Positions 39,601-50,944 of a DNA stretch of 64,000 nt are shown here, piece after piece (position 1 is the stretch's first letter; each line of letters begins with the position of its first letter). Both the position numbers and the translations under genes were made by a program. The notes beneath the pieces were generated by a model, which did no database searches, was not told the origin of the DNA, and was given only the letters and a program-made list of their open reading frames with translations. The stretch comes from Symsagittifera roscoffensis (taxonomy: Eukaryota; Xenacoelomorpha; Acoela; Convolutidae), in contig NC_087062.1 in assembly GCF_963678635.1 (NCBI RefSeq), forward strand, positions 8,841,670 to 8,905,669, read 5' to 3'.

Positions 39601-42257
39601 TCTTCAACATTCACCAAGTTTTTGTGTTTACCAACTCTCTTCCCCGCATTTCGAGTGATTCCGACACGTCGCCACGTACTGTCATCAGCATCCCTTCACT
39701 CCGCAAACTCTCCTTTCTTCGGATGAAATTGAATTGTTTCTTCTGAATCTGGCCTTATCGTGATTTCTCCTCTTTCAATCGGCTCTGACACTCGCACTGA
39801 TTTCGCGTAGTGACCATTTCTTTCTCTGACTGAAATGCTGACATGCCCTCGTGTCTTGTAAACACAACTTGGCTGTCCTGTTCTATAACAGACCGTGACC
39901 TCTCCATTCGCTAGAATCTTCACGCTTATAATAAAAGTTGTCACCAGCTGAAAACTTCTGTGAAGCTGCTCGTATTTTGTGACGCAACGCTCTTCTAACA
40001 CACTCACAAGCTTCTGACCTAATAAAAACTCTACGAGCTGTGTGGAGAGCGTTTAAAAATTTCGCAAACATTTCAATCACAGTTCGACTTTCCAAGGCCG
40101 GTGGTTCATCAGTAAAAACTGTCGGCAAATCTGGATTTTTGCCAAACACCAACTGATATGGTGAAAAAAAACAGACAAGTTCTGCAAACAGTTTTTCGCA
40201 TTAACAGCCCATGCTAACGCCAGCTCTACACCAATTCTTGAATTATCGTCCATGATTTTCTTCGCATTACTGTCAATGACAGCACGATTTCTTTCTCACA
40301 ACCCATTTTGCCAAAGACTACTCACCGCCGTGTTCAACCTTTCAAGGTTGAGAGATTCACACAAACTCTTCCTTAGAGAACTCGCCACCATTTCCAGCCA
40401 AAAATTTCTTCGGACATCTCATACTAGAGCCATTCCACAACACCATTATTTTCTCTATTATTTCTTCTGGTTTCCTGCTAACGTTAGCCGATAACGAAAA
40501 CCTGATAAACAAAACAGTCATCTGCAAGAAATAAATTCAAGCTTAAAAACTGAAAATTCCATTGCCACAGACTCAAGGAAACGCTGCGCAAGAGGAAGAT
40601 TTTCAGTCATTGGAGGCGTTTTACATCATGCTTGTTTCACATTTTTCGTCAATTTTGTCCAGAGACTTCTGGCATTGTTCATTCCACTCGAATGCGCAAA
40701 CTGCTTATGCAAGTTCAAAATTTGGTCCTCTCTCGAACAACTATCTTTGCTGCAAGCAACCATGCACGCTACAGGAAACTACTCAAATAACAGTGTCCAC
40801 TTCAACTGTTGAATCGCATGCATTGTCAAAAACTGCTGAATTCTACGCCTCACTCCCTACAACCTCGTTGTCTTTTCTCAAAGCTACTGTAAAAAGAGCT
40901 AGTTCTTCTGCATCATGACCAGAAAGCCTCTTCATGTTTTTAGAAGAATTAGGACAGTCTTTCACTAAGTGCCGTACTGAATCACAAGGCGGGCGCCGCA
41001 TCGGATTACTGTCCGCATCTGACCGATTAAAACTCTTCTTTTGTGTAATAGAGTGACTACCACCAGACTGACTACCACTAAACTGACCAGTATTTCCACG
41101 ATTGTTTAGTCTACCTCGAAAACAACCCCGACTTGCGAAGCCACGTCAATGTCCTCGTTTCGAGTAAGCTACTCCTCTGGCACTCCAAGCCGCATTGACA
41201 TCTTCAGTCTTGATAGCTGATCCATTTGAATCCGGTCTACAAGACTGTCCTCCAAAAAATTTCTCGTCCTTAGCTGTCAAAACAAGTTGTCTGTCCTTGT
41301 GTTGCACGCCTGCTGAATCTAAGCATTCGATAGCTAAAAACCGCTTGCGATAACTCCATTTCACATTTCTTTGCTTTGTTAAACTGTTTTTCGAACTCCA
41401 AAATGAACTCGTCCATCTTCATACCTGACTTCATGAGGAACCGATCAAAACAGCATCCACTTCAGCACCTCTGTCAACTCATCTTTCTTGAACAAAATAT
41501 CCATAAACGCAATTATTTTCTCTATCTTATTCTACGCAGAGAACACTTTGTCTCTCACACCTAAAGGATTTTCATCTGGAAGCGCCAACACAACTGCTAC
41601 TCCTCCTTTTCCTTTACCCAAGTCCGTAACTTCACACAAGGCTCTGAGTTCGGTCACATACGGTTTCTTCACGGTCCAAATAAGGCGGAATCTTTTATGT
41701 AGACATTAATCCGGCTACTACTGTTGAACGCTAATAATATACACTTTTAGTAGTAGTAGTAGTACAACGAAAACCCGTGATGGCAGCAACTAAGCCGACA
41801 AAAGTTAAGCAGATAAATGAAAGTCCGACAAATCATTTTCTATCCACCAAAAATTCAATTGCATAAACACTGAAAAAGAGTTCCCGCCGGGATTCAAACC
41901 CACGACCTAAGGGTGCACAGGCGACGACGTTACCTCTAGACCAAGCGCAAAGAAATCATGAAGTTGTAACGATTCAAAAAAATGCACAGAAAAAAGTTAA
42001 GTTCCCGATTACAAACACTTGCTTTCGCAAGCGTTAAGACAACCATTTGCACATTTGAAAAAAAAACTCTTTCATTTGGACTTTATAACAGAGTTTTTTT
42101 TTTTAAATTCATTAAACACAAAGATGCTTACTTCTTCTAACTGTGATGATTGTTTATCCTGTCTCAGAAATGAGACTCCTAAAAGGGCCAGTACAGCGAG
42201 AAACACATACGGTAACAGAGGTATCCGACGGAAAAGTCTCACAATAGGCACCCACAT
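24620..42257 (-). CDS. MGAT1: Alpha-1,3-mannosyl-glycoprotein beta-1,2-GlcNAc transferase (GnT-I), six exons
   Basis: GnT-I adds the first GlcNAc to Man5 N-glycans in the Golgi, the committed step to hybrid and complex glycans. Exons: 42257-42132, 38213-38069, 35742-35552, 28346-27982, 26584-26383 and 24892-24620. The phases match at every junction and the total is exactly 1302 bp, 433 residues (human 445). Residues 1-11 are cytoplasmic, 12-31 the Golgi membrane anchor, and 43-70 a coiled-coil-like stem. The catalytic region begins VAGMVLPVLMMACNRP. The metal/UDP-sugar motif EDD is at 199-201 in VIVEDDLEISPDF. YRTDFFPGLGWML, the conserved WDDW (278-281) with its catalytic-type Asp, and SGIPRTAYRGVVTF follow. 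No lesion is seen, so it is probably functional. Introns of 1.4-7.2 kb hold the mobile elements listed separately. Confidence 0.97.
26838..26907 (-). repeat. tRNA-like SINE head (MGAT1 intron 5-4 side)
   Basis: On the minus strand: CAAGGCCTAGATGTAAGTAACG, then CGTTTGAGTCCCGGCCGGA. The same order and wording occur at 41882-41947, so this is a repeat family and not a tRNA gene. Confidence 0.5.
27092..27941. mobile_element. Long-TIR MITE of Tc1/mariner type
   Basis: About 850 bp lying in MGAT1 intron 4, 40 bp from the exon 4 donor. It begins TACAGGGTG and ends AGACCCTGTA, so CAGGGT...ACCCTG is flanked by TA, as in Tc1/mariner elements. Inverted arms of over 110 bp pair 27138-27255 with 27776-27895 (for example TTTTTTGTTCACGCATGTTT against AACATGCGTGAACAAAAAA). 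Inside is a nested hairpin (27353-27517, GGGTGTAATTTTGG class arms) and a tandem duplication of about 62 bp (27636-27760). No transposase is encoded. Confidence 0.75.
27353..27517. repeat. Nested hairpin inverted repeat
   Basis: CCAAAATTACACCCTTGAA on the left pairs with TTCAAGGGTGTAATTTTGG on the right, and CAAAATTAAGGAAGTAAACAG with a matching inner arm. Arms run about 75 bp with a few mismatches. In RNA this would fold into a long hairpin inside MGAT1 pre-mRNA (antisense or sense make the same fold). Confidence 0.7.
29933..30521 (+). pseudogene. hAT-family transposase, C-terminal remnant
   Basis: The open stretch 29933-30427 ends in the hAT C-terminal dimerisation domain. The segment SSSAGLERCFSTLGLTYGKLRSSLGVEKAGKLAFLFKQLN (here split: SSAGLERCFSTLG, then YGKLRSSLG) is the family signature. 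The first part resembles the catalytic-domain end (WW...SGLRLG). The N-terminal two thirds, with BED finger and first catalytic residues, are missing. CAGCCCTG at 30514-30521 could be the right terminal repeat (hAT ends read CAGGGCTG). A dead copy in MGAT1 intron 3, on the opposite strand to MGAT1. Confidence 0.8.
30895..31408. repeat. Dispersed repeat R1 (empty-site copy)
   Basis: Starts CAAGACTGCTCGTATCAGGG with the imperfect palindrome TCAGGGCGGAGCCCTGA, ends TTTCGTATCGAAAGTCGGAA. The end word GTTCCGACTTT also occurs inverted near the start (30930). The copy at 59070-59806 is the same but carries a MITE, so this copy shows the empty site at about 31062-31065. Confidence 0.65.
33253..33325 (-). 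repeat. tRNA-like SINE head
   Basis: On the minus strand: GTGGTTAGTGTGTGAGACTC (A-box region) and GCAGATCGAATCCGAGACG (B-box region). Closely similar to 37133-37203, including the tail word 'ACTAGCCACAAA' downstream on the plus strand. Read as a SINE. Confidence 0.5.
36250..36370. repeat. Foldback repeat in MGAT1 intron 2
   Basis: GGTTTCCGATTTTGAA at the left pairs with TTCAAAATCGGGAACC at the right, and CCATAAAGCTAAAAC with GTTTCAGCTTTATG nearer the centre. Arms of about 50 bp with an AT-rich loop. A small hairpin element; no target duplication could be fixed. Confidence 0.6.
37133..37203 (-). repeat. tRNA-like SINE head
   Basis: On the minus strand: CGGCTGAGTGGTTAGTGCG and CTGATCGGATCTGGGAA. 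Pairs in sequence with 33253-33325 over the head and the following 100 bp, so a shared SINE family lies in MGAT1 introns 2 and 3. Confidence 0.5.
37816..37882 (-). repeat. tRNA-like SINE head
   Basis: On the minus strand: CTGGCTTAGAGGTTACACGCC and GGTTGGAATCTGGCCGGG, in tRNA order. Similar to 41882-41947 and 26838-26907. Confidence 0.45.
39690..41720 (-). pseudogene. Decayed LTR-retroelement gag/integrase remnant
   Basis: Reading on the minus strand, 41364-40950 resembles a gag end with a degenerate zinc knuckle (C-x4-H-x4-C with the first Cys changed). 40330-39690 is an integrase end: an NG..ER box carrying the catalytic Glu, interrupted by a stop, then AVIDSN, ELALAWAVNA, then LVFGKNPDLPTVFTDEPPALES and a C-terminal part with YYKREDSSEWRGHG. 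The pol middle is missing, and frame changes separate the pieces. It lies in MGAT1 intron 1, same strand as the gene. Not related closely to the intact element at the left of the window. Confidence 0.7.
41882..41947 (-). repeat. tRNA-like SINE head
   Basis: On the minus strand: TTGGTCTAGAGGTAACG (good A-box) and GTGGGTTTGAATCCCGGCG (good B-box). The best-preserved head in the window. The acceptor stem does not close, so it is not called as a tRNA gene. Confidence 0.55.
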
Positions 42258-43460
42258 GGCATTGATGGCTAAACTTAGCTCTGAGGAATCAAAACAACAC
42301 TCTAGCTATCATCCATTGCATCCAATCACTTTGTTTTCCGCATTTTGAAGAAAACCAGAACTTGTCATGTGGACCTGAAATCAGTTTTTTTTCTTTTTCT
42401 TAAAGGTAATCAGAAGGTCAAAAGTATCATAGTAACCGAGGTTACAGTCAGGAGTCCCTTCATCACGTATTCCAGTCAAAATCCTTGGAATTTTCTAGAT
42501 ATGGAAGTGATAATGATAAAAGATGACAAGAGTTTAAGTCCTTTTCAATTAAAATCGATACGGGTTACGTTTCTTCAATAAGAACACGCAACTCGACACG
42601 ATTCAAAGTTCTTATTGAGACCTTTATGATATCAGTTCATTAAATACAACAAAGTATCAACTTGACGTATCACCTGGCGTCGTCAACTTAAAAATTTTGC
42701 TAATAATATTTATTAATTATTGTTTCTAATGATAATTCACGAATTATATTATTGTTTAGTTTTTTGGTGTTGTGAGATTATTTCGTTTCATTTTAATTTT
42801 CCGATAACTTTCAATGATTAAAACATTTCCTTTTTGTTTACAACTTTTTTCAATCAAATAACAATAGTTATCCTTCACAGCTTCTTCTCCGTTCTCTGCG
42901 TTTTAAAGTACAGCAGAACTTGACTTATAACCTGGCGTCATCAACCTAATAACTTACACATTATTTTTCAAAATTAATATTTCCGTTCTTATCATAATTC
43001 ACGTTCCAAGTAATTCGTTAATTTTTTGGCGCTGTTAAATTATTTAATTTCATGTTAATTTGATTTTCATAGAAAAGTTTTTCCTTTTTTTAGTTTTAAT
43101 CTTTTTTTCTAAAAATAATTAGGTCAGAAACGAGTTAAGCAATCAAAGTTCAATCTTTCTTCCTTCATCCTATATATAGAGCCTAATTGTGGTGATAAAC
43201 TTATTAAATAGTTTCAAGTGACATGATACGCTCATAATGGTACGCTTGTAAGAATGCCCGGTACGGGATTTTAGAGCCAAGCTCGTCAAGCAGCGATACT
43301 CCCCCTCTACCCGGACATCCCCGCCGGAACCTCCACCCGTGAATAACCAGGTTGTAATCGACTTCATTTCTTTTTGGCTATTTGTTGTTTGAATCCATTT
43401 CTCTAAAATCCAGTTTACAATCTATTCTTTCTCTAGTTTTGCCTCTTTTGTACCCTGCTT
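42258..43460. other. Region upstream of MGAT1: promoter side and tandem-duplicated AT-rich DNA
   Basis: MGAT1's promoter should lie just above 42257 on the minus strand, but no clear TATA box is seen. The stretches 42640-42790 and 42905-43070 are diverged copies of one unit (CTTGACGTATCACCTGGCGTC against CTTGACTTATAACCTGGCGTC), about 265 bp apart. The word block ATACGGGTTACGTTTCTTCAA near 42560 recurs near 52395. 43230-43345 is GC-richer and may be the leader of the non-LTR element that follows. Confidence 0.45.
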
Positions 43461-43461
43461 A

Positions 43462-43993
43462 GTGAATGTCCTTGCCGAAGTACTGGCTGAATTGGCTACC
43501 GAAGTGGGACAGGAAACGGGTAATAAAAACCTCAAAGACCAAGTACTGCAGCCACAAAATGTAGGAGCCACGGTTCAATCATTCAGAGATGCAAAGCTAG
43601 CCGACCTCTTGCGCTACCCCTCGAAGAAACTGAACTGTGCTACTATAGTAGCCGGATTTAATGATAACTCATCTACGGTTTCAGACTTTGCTAATGATTG
43701 GAGATTTTTAATACTTGATAATTCATAAGTTTATTCCAAATGTGCTAATTATCCCCAAAACTATCCTCTCTACAAATAATAATTTCATAAACAGAAAGCT
43801 TGGTGGTCTAAATAACTCTTTGTTTCGCCTTATTAATACATTTTTCCACTCGAGAATCCGAATTATTTCCCCCAATCTAAACGTTAATTTTAGTGCTAAT
43901 ATGTTTTGTAAAGATGGTATTCATTTTTCTTTTTATGGTAATAAAATTTTCAGTTTATTGCTCGCTCAGCTAACTTGTATATATTCACCATAA
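43462..43993 (+). pseudogene. Non-LTR element ORF1 with SGNH-esterase-like domain, broken
   Basis: Two frames share one domain: 43462-43728, then 43715-43993 after a shift. IVAGFNDNSS is like the block III G-x-N-D of SGNH hydrolases. The end KDGIHFSFYGNKIF is like the block V Asp-x-x-His dyad. Esterase domains of this kind are known in ORF1 of CR1/L2-type LINEs. It lies 33 bp before, and in frame with, the PHD-finger ORF at 44027. The frame change makes it non-functional as it stands. Confidence 0.6.
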
Positions 43994-44026
43994 ATTTACC
44001 CTCCTCGCTGCCAAACTGCGCAAACT

Positions 44027-47000
44027 ATGGCCGATCAAATGCACTGCCATAGTTGCAAACGCCACATCCAAAAAGGAGGCATATGGTGTGTCATTTGCAA
44101 AGCTTACATCCATGTCTCATGTAGCGGGCTACAGAGCAACAAACTCTATTACGATGGGTTCTCCTGCATACAGTGCATCCCCGAGAACGTTGCAAAAGAG
44201 CCCAACTCCACCAACAGACAAACAAGCACAGCCCCCATTACAACTCAAAAACCAACAAGCACAGTCCCCATCATAACTCAAAAAGAAACATTACCGGCAA
44301 CACCTGCAACAAACGTAATGTCCAACGCAACACAAACTTATCCATCGGCCCCAGCGATCACTACAGCCCCCTTCGACCCCTGAAAACTTATCGACCAAGA
44401 ACTTGAAATTAAAATAAACGAAATATATAAAATTGTCGTTAACTGGAATAATTCTACGCAAGAACAAGCCCGGTTTCCAGTTCATAGAATTGCTGAACCA
44501 GCAGCTGTTGTCATTAGTAGAAGAAACATCAAATTTTAACGTCGCAAGGAAAGCAGCAATGATTCTCACACATCTGCTGCTCCCCAAAACTAAATCGGAA
44601 TTAAACGGATCAAACTCTAAAACACTAAGCCACCGCATAGTTTTATGAAAGCAAGGCCTACTAGACGAACTTTTCACTGAAGCGAAAGCTCTCCAAATTA
44701 GACATCCAAAACAGAAGAAGTCCGAAATAAACGAGGAAGTTAAGCAATTCGATAAGCTAATGAGTACAGACAAAAAATCTGCCGCCATTGGCTGCCTTTC
44801 AGACAAGAAAACAAAAGAAGTACTTCCCCTAAACGAAGTCATTGAAGGAAAAACAGTCCTAAGTATCCTGAAAGAAAAACACCCTCAATCCAAAACAGCG
44901 ATCACTAACTATATAACTGAAATAAGTGAAGACGCAATGACATACCACCCCTCTGTATTCGAACAAATAAACGCCAAGACAGTTCGAAAATCATTCCTGA
45001 AAACGCACGGAAGCCAAGGTCCCTCAGGTCTAGATGCGTGCGAATGGAGAAGGATAATAACTCACTTCAACCAGACATCCATTGAGCTTTGCAAAAGAAT
45101 TGCTAAACTAATCTATACAATAGCAAGTAAAGTTCTCCCCCAAGAAAACCTAACGGCGTACAGCTCGTGTCGCTTGAAGCCTCTGGACAAAAATCCAGGG
45201 GTACGGCCCATTGGTATAGGCAAAAATCTGAAAACAAAAAAATGGCAAAACAATCACTCAATATTCAAAATCAGACCTTAAAAATATCGGAAAAATTATC
45301 CAACTCTGATTAGGCCAGAAGTGTGGAATCGAATATGCTATCCACAGCTTGAGGAACGAGTTTGAGAATCCGGAAACGGACCTTATAGTACTTATTGATG
45401 CAGAAAATGCCTTCAACTCGCTCAATAGAGAACTTGCTCTAAAAATGTAGAAATCCTTTGTCCGGCACTACATCATGCGCTGGCCAACTCATACAATCGT
45501 CCTTCACATCTATATGTCAATAACACGGTTTTGATATCTACCGAAGGCGCAACGCAAGGTGAGCCCCTCGCAATGGCTATGTATGGAATTGGGATAATCC
45601 CACTGATTGAGCTCCTGCAAAAACCAAATGTCACCCAAAAATGGTACGCAGATGATGGAAGCGCTGCATGTGATCTTAAGAGTCTCAGCGCAATACTGGA
45701 CAACCTGGATATGTACGGAAAGGCTTTCGGATACAATGTGAAGCCTTCCAAGTGTCAACTCATAGTAAAATAAAACAGTCGTGACAGCGCCATAAAAGTA
45801 TTTGAAGGCACAAATACTACAGTGGTTGAGTATTCCAACTGTTTTAGAGTCCTTGGATCGGTTATAGGAACACCATCATTATGCGATAAATACAGGGAAA
45901 ACAAAATTGAAAAGACAGCTATTCTAATTGAAAAGTTTACCAAAATAGCTAAAACATCACCATAAAATGCATACTCCTGCTGCACAATAGGAGTTCAAAA
46001 TAAATTAAGCTTTCTAACCAGAACAACTCCGGAAGCATTTAAGAAAAAGGATGAAATTGAGAAAAACGTAAGACAGCAGCTACTTCTTAGTATTACTGCT
46101 ATAAACCATATAACCGATAAAGACCGCAACTTTTTTGCGCTACCATTAAGAATGGGAGGATTAGACCTCCTCAGTAACACGGACTTTTCCAGAAATTATG
46201 AATGGTCACAAGCCATTTGTGATCCGTTAGAAAACAGTGATCCAGAAATAGCTGAAACGGAACAAACTCTGATAAATAGAAACATTAAAACTGAGAGACA
46301 GAACATCACTTTCTCAAAAAAGGCTAAAATAATTATGGAAAGTTGCTCATCAGAAAAAAACTGACAATAAATCTAGCGTCACAGAAAGAAGCATCGAATT
46401 GGCTAAGCGTGCTACCCTTAAAAAGATACAATTTTTCCCTCAACAAATCAGAGTTTAAAGATGGATTACATCTTAGATATAGATGGGAACCACCAAACAC
46501 CCCACATATATGCCCATGTGGACAACCGTTCACACTGACCCACTCTCTACACTGTCCCAAAGGTGGATACACTCACCTAAGACATAAGGAAATTCGCGAT
46601 ACTTTTGCGACACTCCTGGACAAAGTCTGCCATGATGTTGAAATAGAGCCCAAACTTCAATCGTTGGAAGGCGAAAGCTTTCACAGCAAAACAACCACCA
46701 CTGAAGATGACGCTCGACTTGACATCAAAGCAAATGGACTCTGGGGAGGCCGATTCAGCCGAACCTTTTTCGCTGTAAAATTTTTCAACCTCCATGCTAA
46801 ATCCTGTCCTAAAATTTTATCCGACGCCTACAAATATCATGAGAGAGTCAAAACATTAAAATACCAACAAAAAATTCTGGATGTGGAACACAGCAGCTTT
46901 GTTCCACTAGTTTTTGCGTGTACCAGGCTCTACAAAAACCATCCAGAAACTAGCAGAGAAACTAAGCGAGAAACGGAACGAATCATACTCGAACACAATC

Positions 47001-47059
47001 AACTTTACAGGAACAAAAATAAGTTTTGCAATTCTGACGAGTGCAATTCTCTGCCTTAG
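44027..47059 (+). pseudogene. Non-LTR retrotransposon ORF2 (PHD, RT, CCHC, nuclease-like), broken
   Basis: 44027-44383 has a PHD-like finger (CHSC, CVIC, H-x2-C, CIQC) and a Thr/Pro-rich linker. 44760-45281 and 45531-45773 are RT: GPSGLDACEW, LTAYSSCRLKPLDK, GVRPIGIG, LIDAENAFNS, EGATQGEPLAMAMYG and the catalytic WYADD. 46343-47059 holds the zinc motif C-x-C-x7-H-x3-C (CPCGQPFTLTHSLHC) followed by a basic/acidic region with ARLDI and FFAVKF, which may be a restriction-like nuclease as in R2/NeSL-type elements. Several stops and at least two frame changes (for example at 45279 and between 46300 and 46343) kill it. Placement in the RLE class is likely but not certain. Confidence 0.72.
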
Positions 47060-47259
47060 GGGGTGCAAAAATTTTTTAAGTACATCCAACATAGATAATT
47101 CTATCTGTGCTATAAACGAGGAGGGAAGATTTTATTTGACAATTCTCTTGATGCATTAATATCGACTTGATTTTTTCATAAACGTTTGCCGACTTATTTA
47201 TTTAGCGTTGGTACGGCCCTATTCAACCTGTGCACGTACAGTCGCATGACGGAAGGGCC

Positions 47260-47700
47260 CATTTTAATTGACCCCCTTTTTTCATCCTATATACCAGCAT
47301 CGTATATTTCGCCAGACTGGTATCGCCGACACTCCGATCATAGTAGGATGATGAGATTGCACTAATTGTGCCAGTCTGTGATAATCAGATAACTTGGGCT
47401 TAGGATAAAGATTATTAAAAAAAATCCAATTCAGCCTATGATGCACAATTTCGCAGCCGAATTTACAATCGCGAGGACAGTAAAATATAATAAGAAGGTC
47501 AAAAACGAATTAAACAATTAAAGTTCAATCACTCGTCCTCCATCATATATACCGGCATCGTACCTTTCGCCAGACTGGTATCGCCGAGAATTCGATCATA
47601 GCAGGATGAATGCAATTGCACTTTTTGTGTCAGTCTGTCATAATCCGAGAAACTGGCTTTAGTTTATAGAGTGTTTTTTCGAAAAATCCAATTCAGCCTA
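47260..47700. repeat. Tandem duplication, about 275-bp period
   Basis: 47280-47420 and 47550-47695 share TCGCCAGACTGGTATCGCCGA, GATCATAG.AGGATGA and GTCAGTCTG.GATAATC-type sequence. The words GCCAGACTGG and CCAGTCTG are inverted to each other, so each unit could fold. It may be the 3' region of one of the flanking LINEs, whose 3' ends converge here. Confidence 0.55.
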
Positions 47701-47829
47701 TGATGTACGATTTTTCATCGCATATTCCGGTCAAAAACTTGGAATTTTATTAATAATAGAAAAATAAAACAAAATTTAGAGCAAACGCCCGAGGGATATT
47801 AGTCCCGACTTTCAGTTTCGCTAAAGATC

Positions 47830-50292
47830 ATTTGAGTTTGTTTTGTTTTCTACACTTTTGACAAAGACATAAACTCCAGGAGCAATTATCGTCGAGATTG
47901 AATTTTGATTCGAAGTAACTTAAATATTTCTGTTGTTTTGTTTTTGGATGATTTATTTCGTCTAATTTTAGGTTCATTTTCGACCAATAGCGTTTGCAAG
48001 GAATATGAAAACTCCTCTGGACCATAAATTGCTATCTTGCTTTATTTTGTCTTTGTTCTTGTTTTATAAATTTTCATTTAGCGGTTTTTCACTTATTTCG
48101 ACAAACTGTTTACACTCGAAGTTGAATCTGCCTCTGATTATGTCAATAAAAACAAGAATTAAGAGTATATTGTGGTAAAGTGGCAAGTATAGAAGCTTTA
48201 ATTTTTTTGTCGTTCTTTATATCCCAATCGTTCTTTAATTCCCAGGATCCAAATTGTAGCAGTTTCTTGTACATTTTAGATCTTTCCTAGATCCATTTTG
48301 CTTGTTTTCCACAGAATGACATCAAAAAATTTATTTTAACGATGTAACTTCGAAATAGATTTTTTGCCTGCCAATTTGTTCCTTTAGCTATATTGCGTTT
48401 GATCGTGTAGATTGCTTCAATGTTTTTTTTACATCTTCTTTCAGCATTGGCAGTCCACAATTTTTTCTGGGACACTATAATTCTAATATCCTTTTCTTTG
48501 TTTGTTTGTATCAGCGGTGGAACATTCATTGTAATGTTCGTATTTCTTCTAAAGCTGATGTTGAGTTTCATGATATTGAGGGTGCACCATTTCCCAATTC
48601 TTGCATCGTCAATTTGTAGTGTTATTGAGTTCGTTACTACAATTTTGTAGTCATCTGTGTAGCCAAAATATTTCGAAAAAACACAATTCTGAAGATCGTT
48701 TATGAAGATTATGAAAAACAGTGGCCCCAGGACTGACCCTTCAGGACACCATTTTTCATTTCAACCTCAGATGATATTGAGTTTCCTCATTTTGTTTCTA
48801 TGTCTATCCTTTAAGATAGCTCTGAAGATTATCTATTACTAAACTTTTAACTCCACACTCTTCTAATATCTCAAGTAATTTTTCGTTACTGACTTTGTCG
48901 AAGGCTTTTTCGAAGTCAAAATAAATGGACATTAAAGTTGGTTGATCTAAGATATCAAAACGTTCGGATAGTTAGAGGATCATCTGTGTCAATGTTGATT
49001 TGTTTTTTGTGAATCCATATTGTTCTTTTCGGATGGTGGTTTCAATGGCATCGTTAAATTTGTCAAAAATCAATGTTTTGAAAATCGTTGATGTACTTGT
49101 CAACAGCGAGACTAATTGATAGTTTGATGTCCTGTTTATCTCCATCTTTGCAGGGCGGTATGATGTTGCTTGTTTCCCAGCAAGTTAGATAGGTATGCTT
49201 GTTTGCGAATAAAATGAAAAAGAATGTCATGAAGATGTTAGACCTTTAGTTGAGCGTTTAAGTGGCAGATTTACTAGACCATCAGGTCCTTTAGCTTTCC
49301 CAATGCACAAGTTTTCCATTGTTTTTCTACTTCTGCTAACTAAAATTGGATTTTGTCTATCTTCGTTATGAACTCTTTTGGGTTTCTTTTGTAGTGAGAG
49401 GTAGTAAAAACAGATTGAAAAAAAAGGTTAAAGAGACCAGCCGCTTCCTTGTCGGTTACAGCTATTATATTGTTCAAGTACATTACTGATGGCATTGAAC
49501 TTGTCTGTTGAACGCTGTGGAAATGTTTTTGGATTGTTGAATTTTTTCCATTTTCGAATATAGGGCTTTTGAATTGTTTTTGATCGTCTTTCAAACAAAC
49601 AGCAACTTCTTGTTCTAAATTTTCTAATTTTACTTGTTGGTTACTACTTTGGCGATTTTTCATTTTTTTAATTGGATATTTTGTTTGCTTTTGATAACAT
49701 TAGATGTCTCGTTTGAGACCCAAGGTAGTAGACTGACGCGATGTGTTTTTCTGTTGGGAATTTGATCTTCGCAAAATTTTATATAACCAATTGTACCATA
49801 AATCAACAACAATATCCACATTGCTGTGGCAATATGGTTTGAATGGATTTTGAATAAATTCAATTTCGATACCCTTCTACTCAGCTTTTGAGTATGAGAA
49901 TATACTGAAATCTCGGTTTCCAATAGGGGGTTTGTCCAAGTTGAGCCAATCGTTACTGCTGAGTTTGACTTGAGAAGGGGGTGGTTCGATTTGTGCAGGT
50001 TTTTAACTTTATTATCAACGCCTGCTTTTAGAACTGGGTCACTGTTATTTGTTATGACTACATCAAGGTGTTTCTTTGAGCAATTGATCATCTTTTCCTG
50101 ATTGCTCTCGACGAGATCTTCAAGCACAAGTGCCCCTTCCAAACTTGATGACTCCATATGCCTCCAATTTGTTAGGTCAAAATTTATGTTGCCAACAATT
50201 GTTGTCGTTTTTGTCAGAAGCTCCCGACTCTGGGTGTCTACTATATCCAATAATGCCGATAGAATAGAAGGTGGATGTCTATATTGACTCAA
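47830..50292 (-). pseudogene. Decayed LINE ORF2 (endonuclease-RT)
   Basis: Reading on the minus strand: 50292-49660 is an AP-endonuclease end (VGNINFDLTNW, LDVVITNNSD, SNHPLL). 49663-49340 is the linker usual before RT (TDKEAAGLFNLFFQSVF). 49300-48287 is RT with many stops and shifts: CPEGSVLGPLFFIIFINDL and FGYTDD, the catalytic YxDD box, at about 48760-48655. Pattern and order fit a CR1/Jockey-like clade. Fully dead, with its 3' end toward 47.8 kb. Confidence 0.75.
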
Positions 50293-50944
50293 TTGTGGTG
50301 CACTATATACCCATCATATTAGGCATATTTACCTGAACGAGTACAACACTATGTCGGTAAGTTTCGGATCATTCAGAATAAGACGATGTTTTATTTCATG
50401 GTGAACTGCTAGCATTACTCCTCTCTGTTTTGTTTGAACGTTTCCGGTGTATCTATCGTTACGATGAAATTTTGAAGTTATTGAGAAAAAGGGTGTTATC
50501 TGAAACTTCTGGCACTATCCAAATTTCAGTCAAGCAAACAATTTTAAAATAATCACAGTTCATTGAGACATTTTAAAAATCCATGCAATTTTGAATATCT
50601 CTAAAACTTTTTTTATTATAAAGAAGAAGGTAGACGCTGCTTTAGTTTGGCTGTGCCGAGAGTTATACCAATGCTCCTGCTTCGGCTTCTTTGATTTCCA
50701 CCCGTTCACTGCCTTTCTTTTTTAAATAATTTTAGGTTACGGATCATCAGTTCATTTCCCAGAGTATCCGATTGTATCTATTCTCTTCTAAATTTCAACA
50801 GTAATCGTTCCTGCTTTGCTTTTTTTAGCATTGAGTTCCTTGCTCACAAAAAGCATCTTTCGTAAACTTTGAGCTTGCTGTTAGACAGGAGTATGAACCA
50901 TCTATGGAACCTACTTGACACTGTAAACACTTTGTCCGCTTTTT

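Noticed and set aside
41882-41947. Possible functional tRNA gene
   Set aside because: Good A- and B-box words, but the acceptor stem does not close and the same unit recurs at several places with shared flanks, as SINE heads do.
44291-44842. 183-codon minus-strand frame
   Set aside because: Antisense shadow of the LINE ORF2 between its PHD and RT parts.
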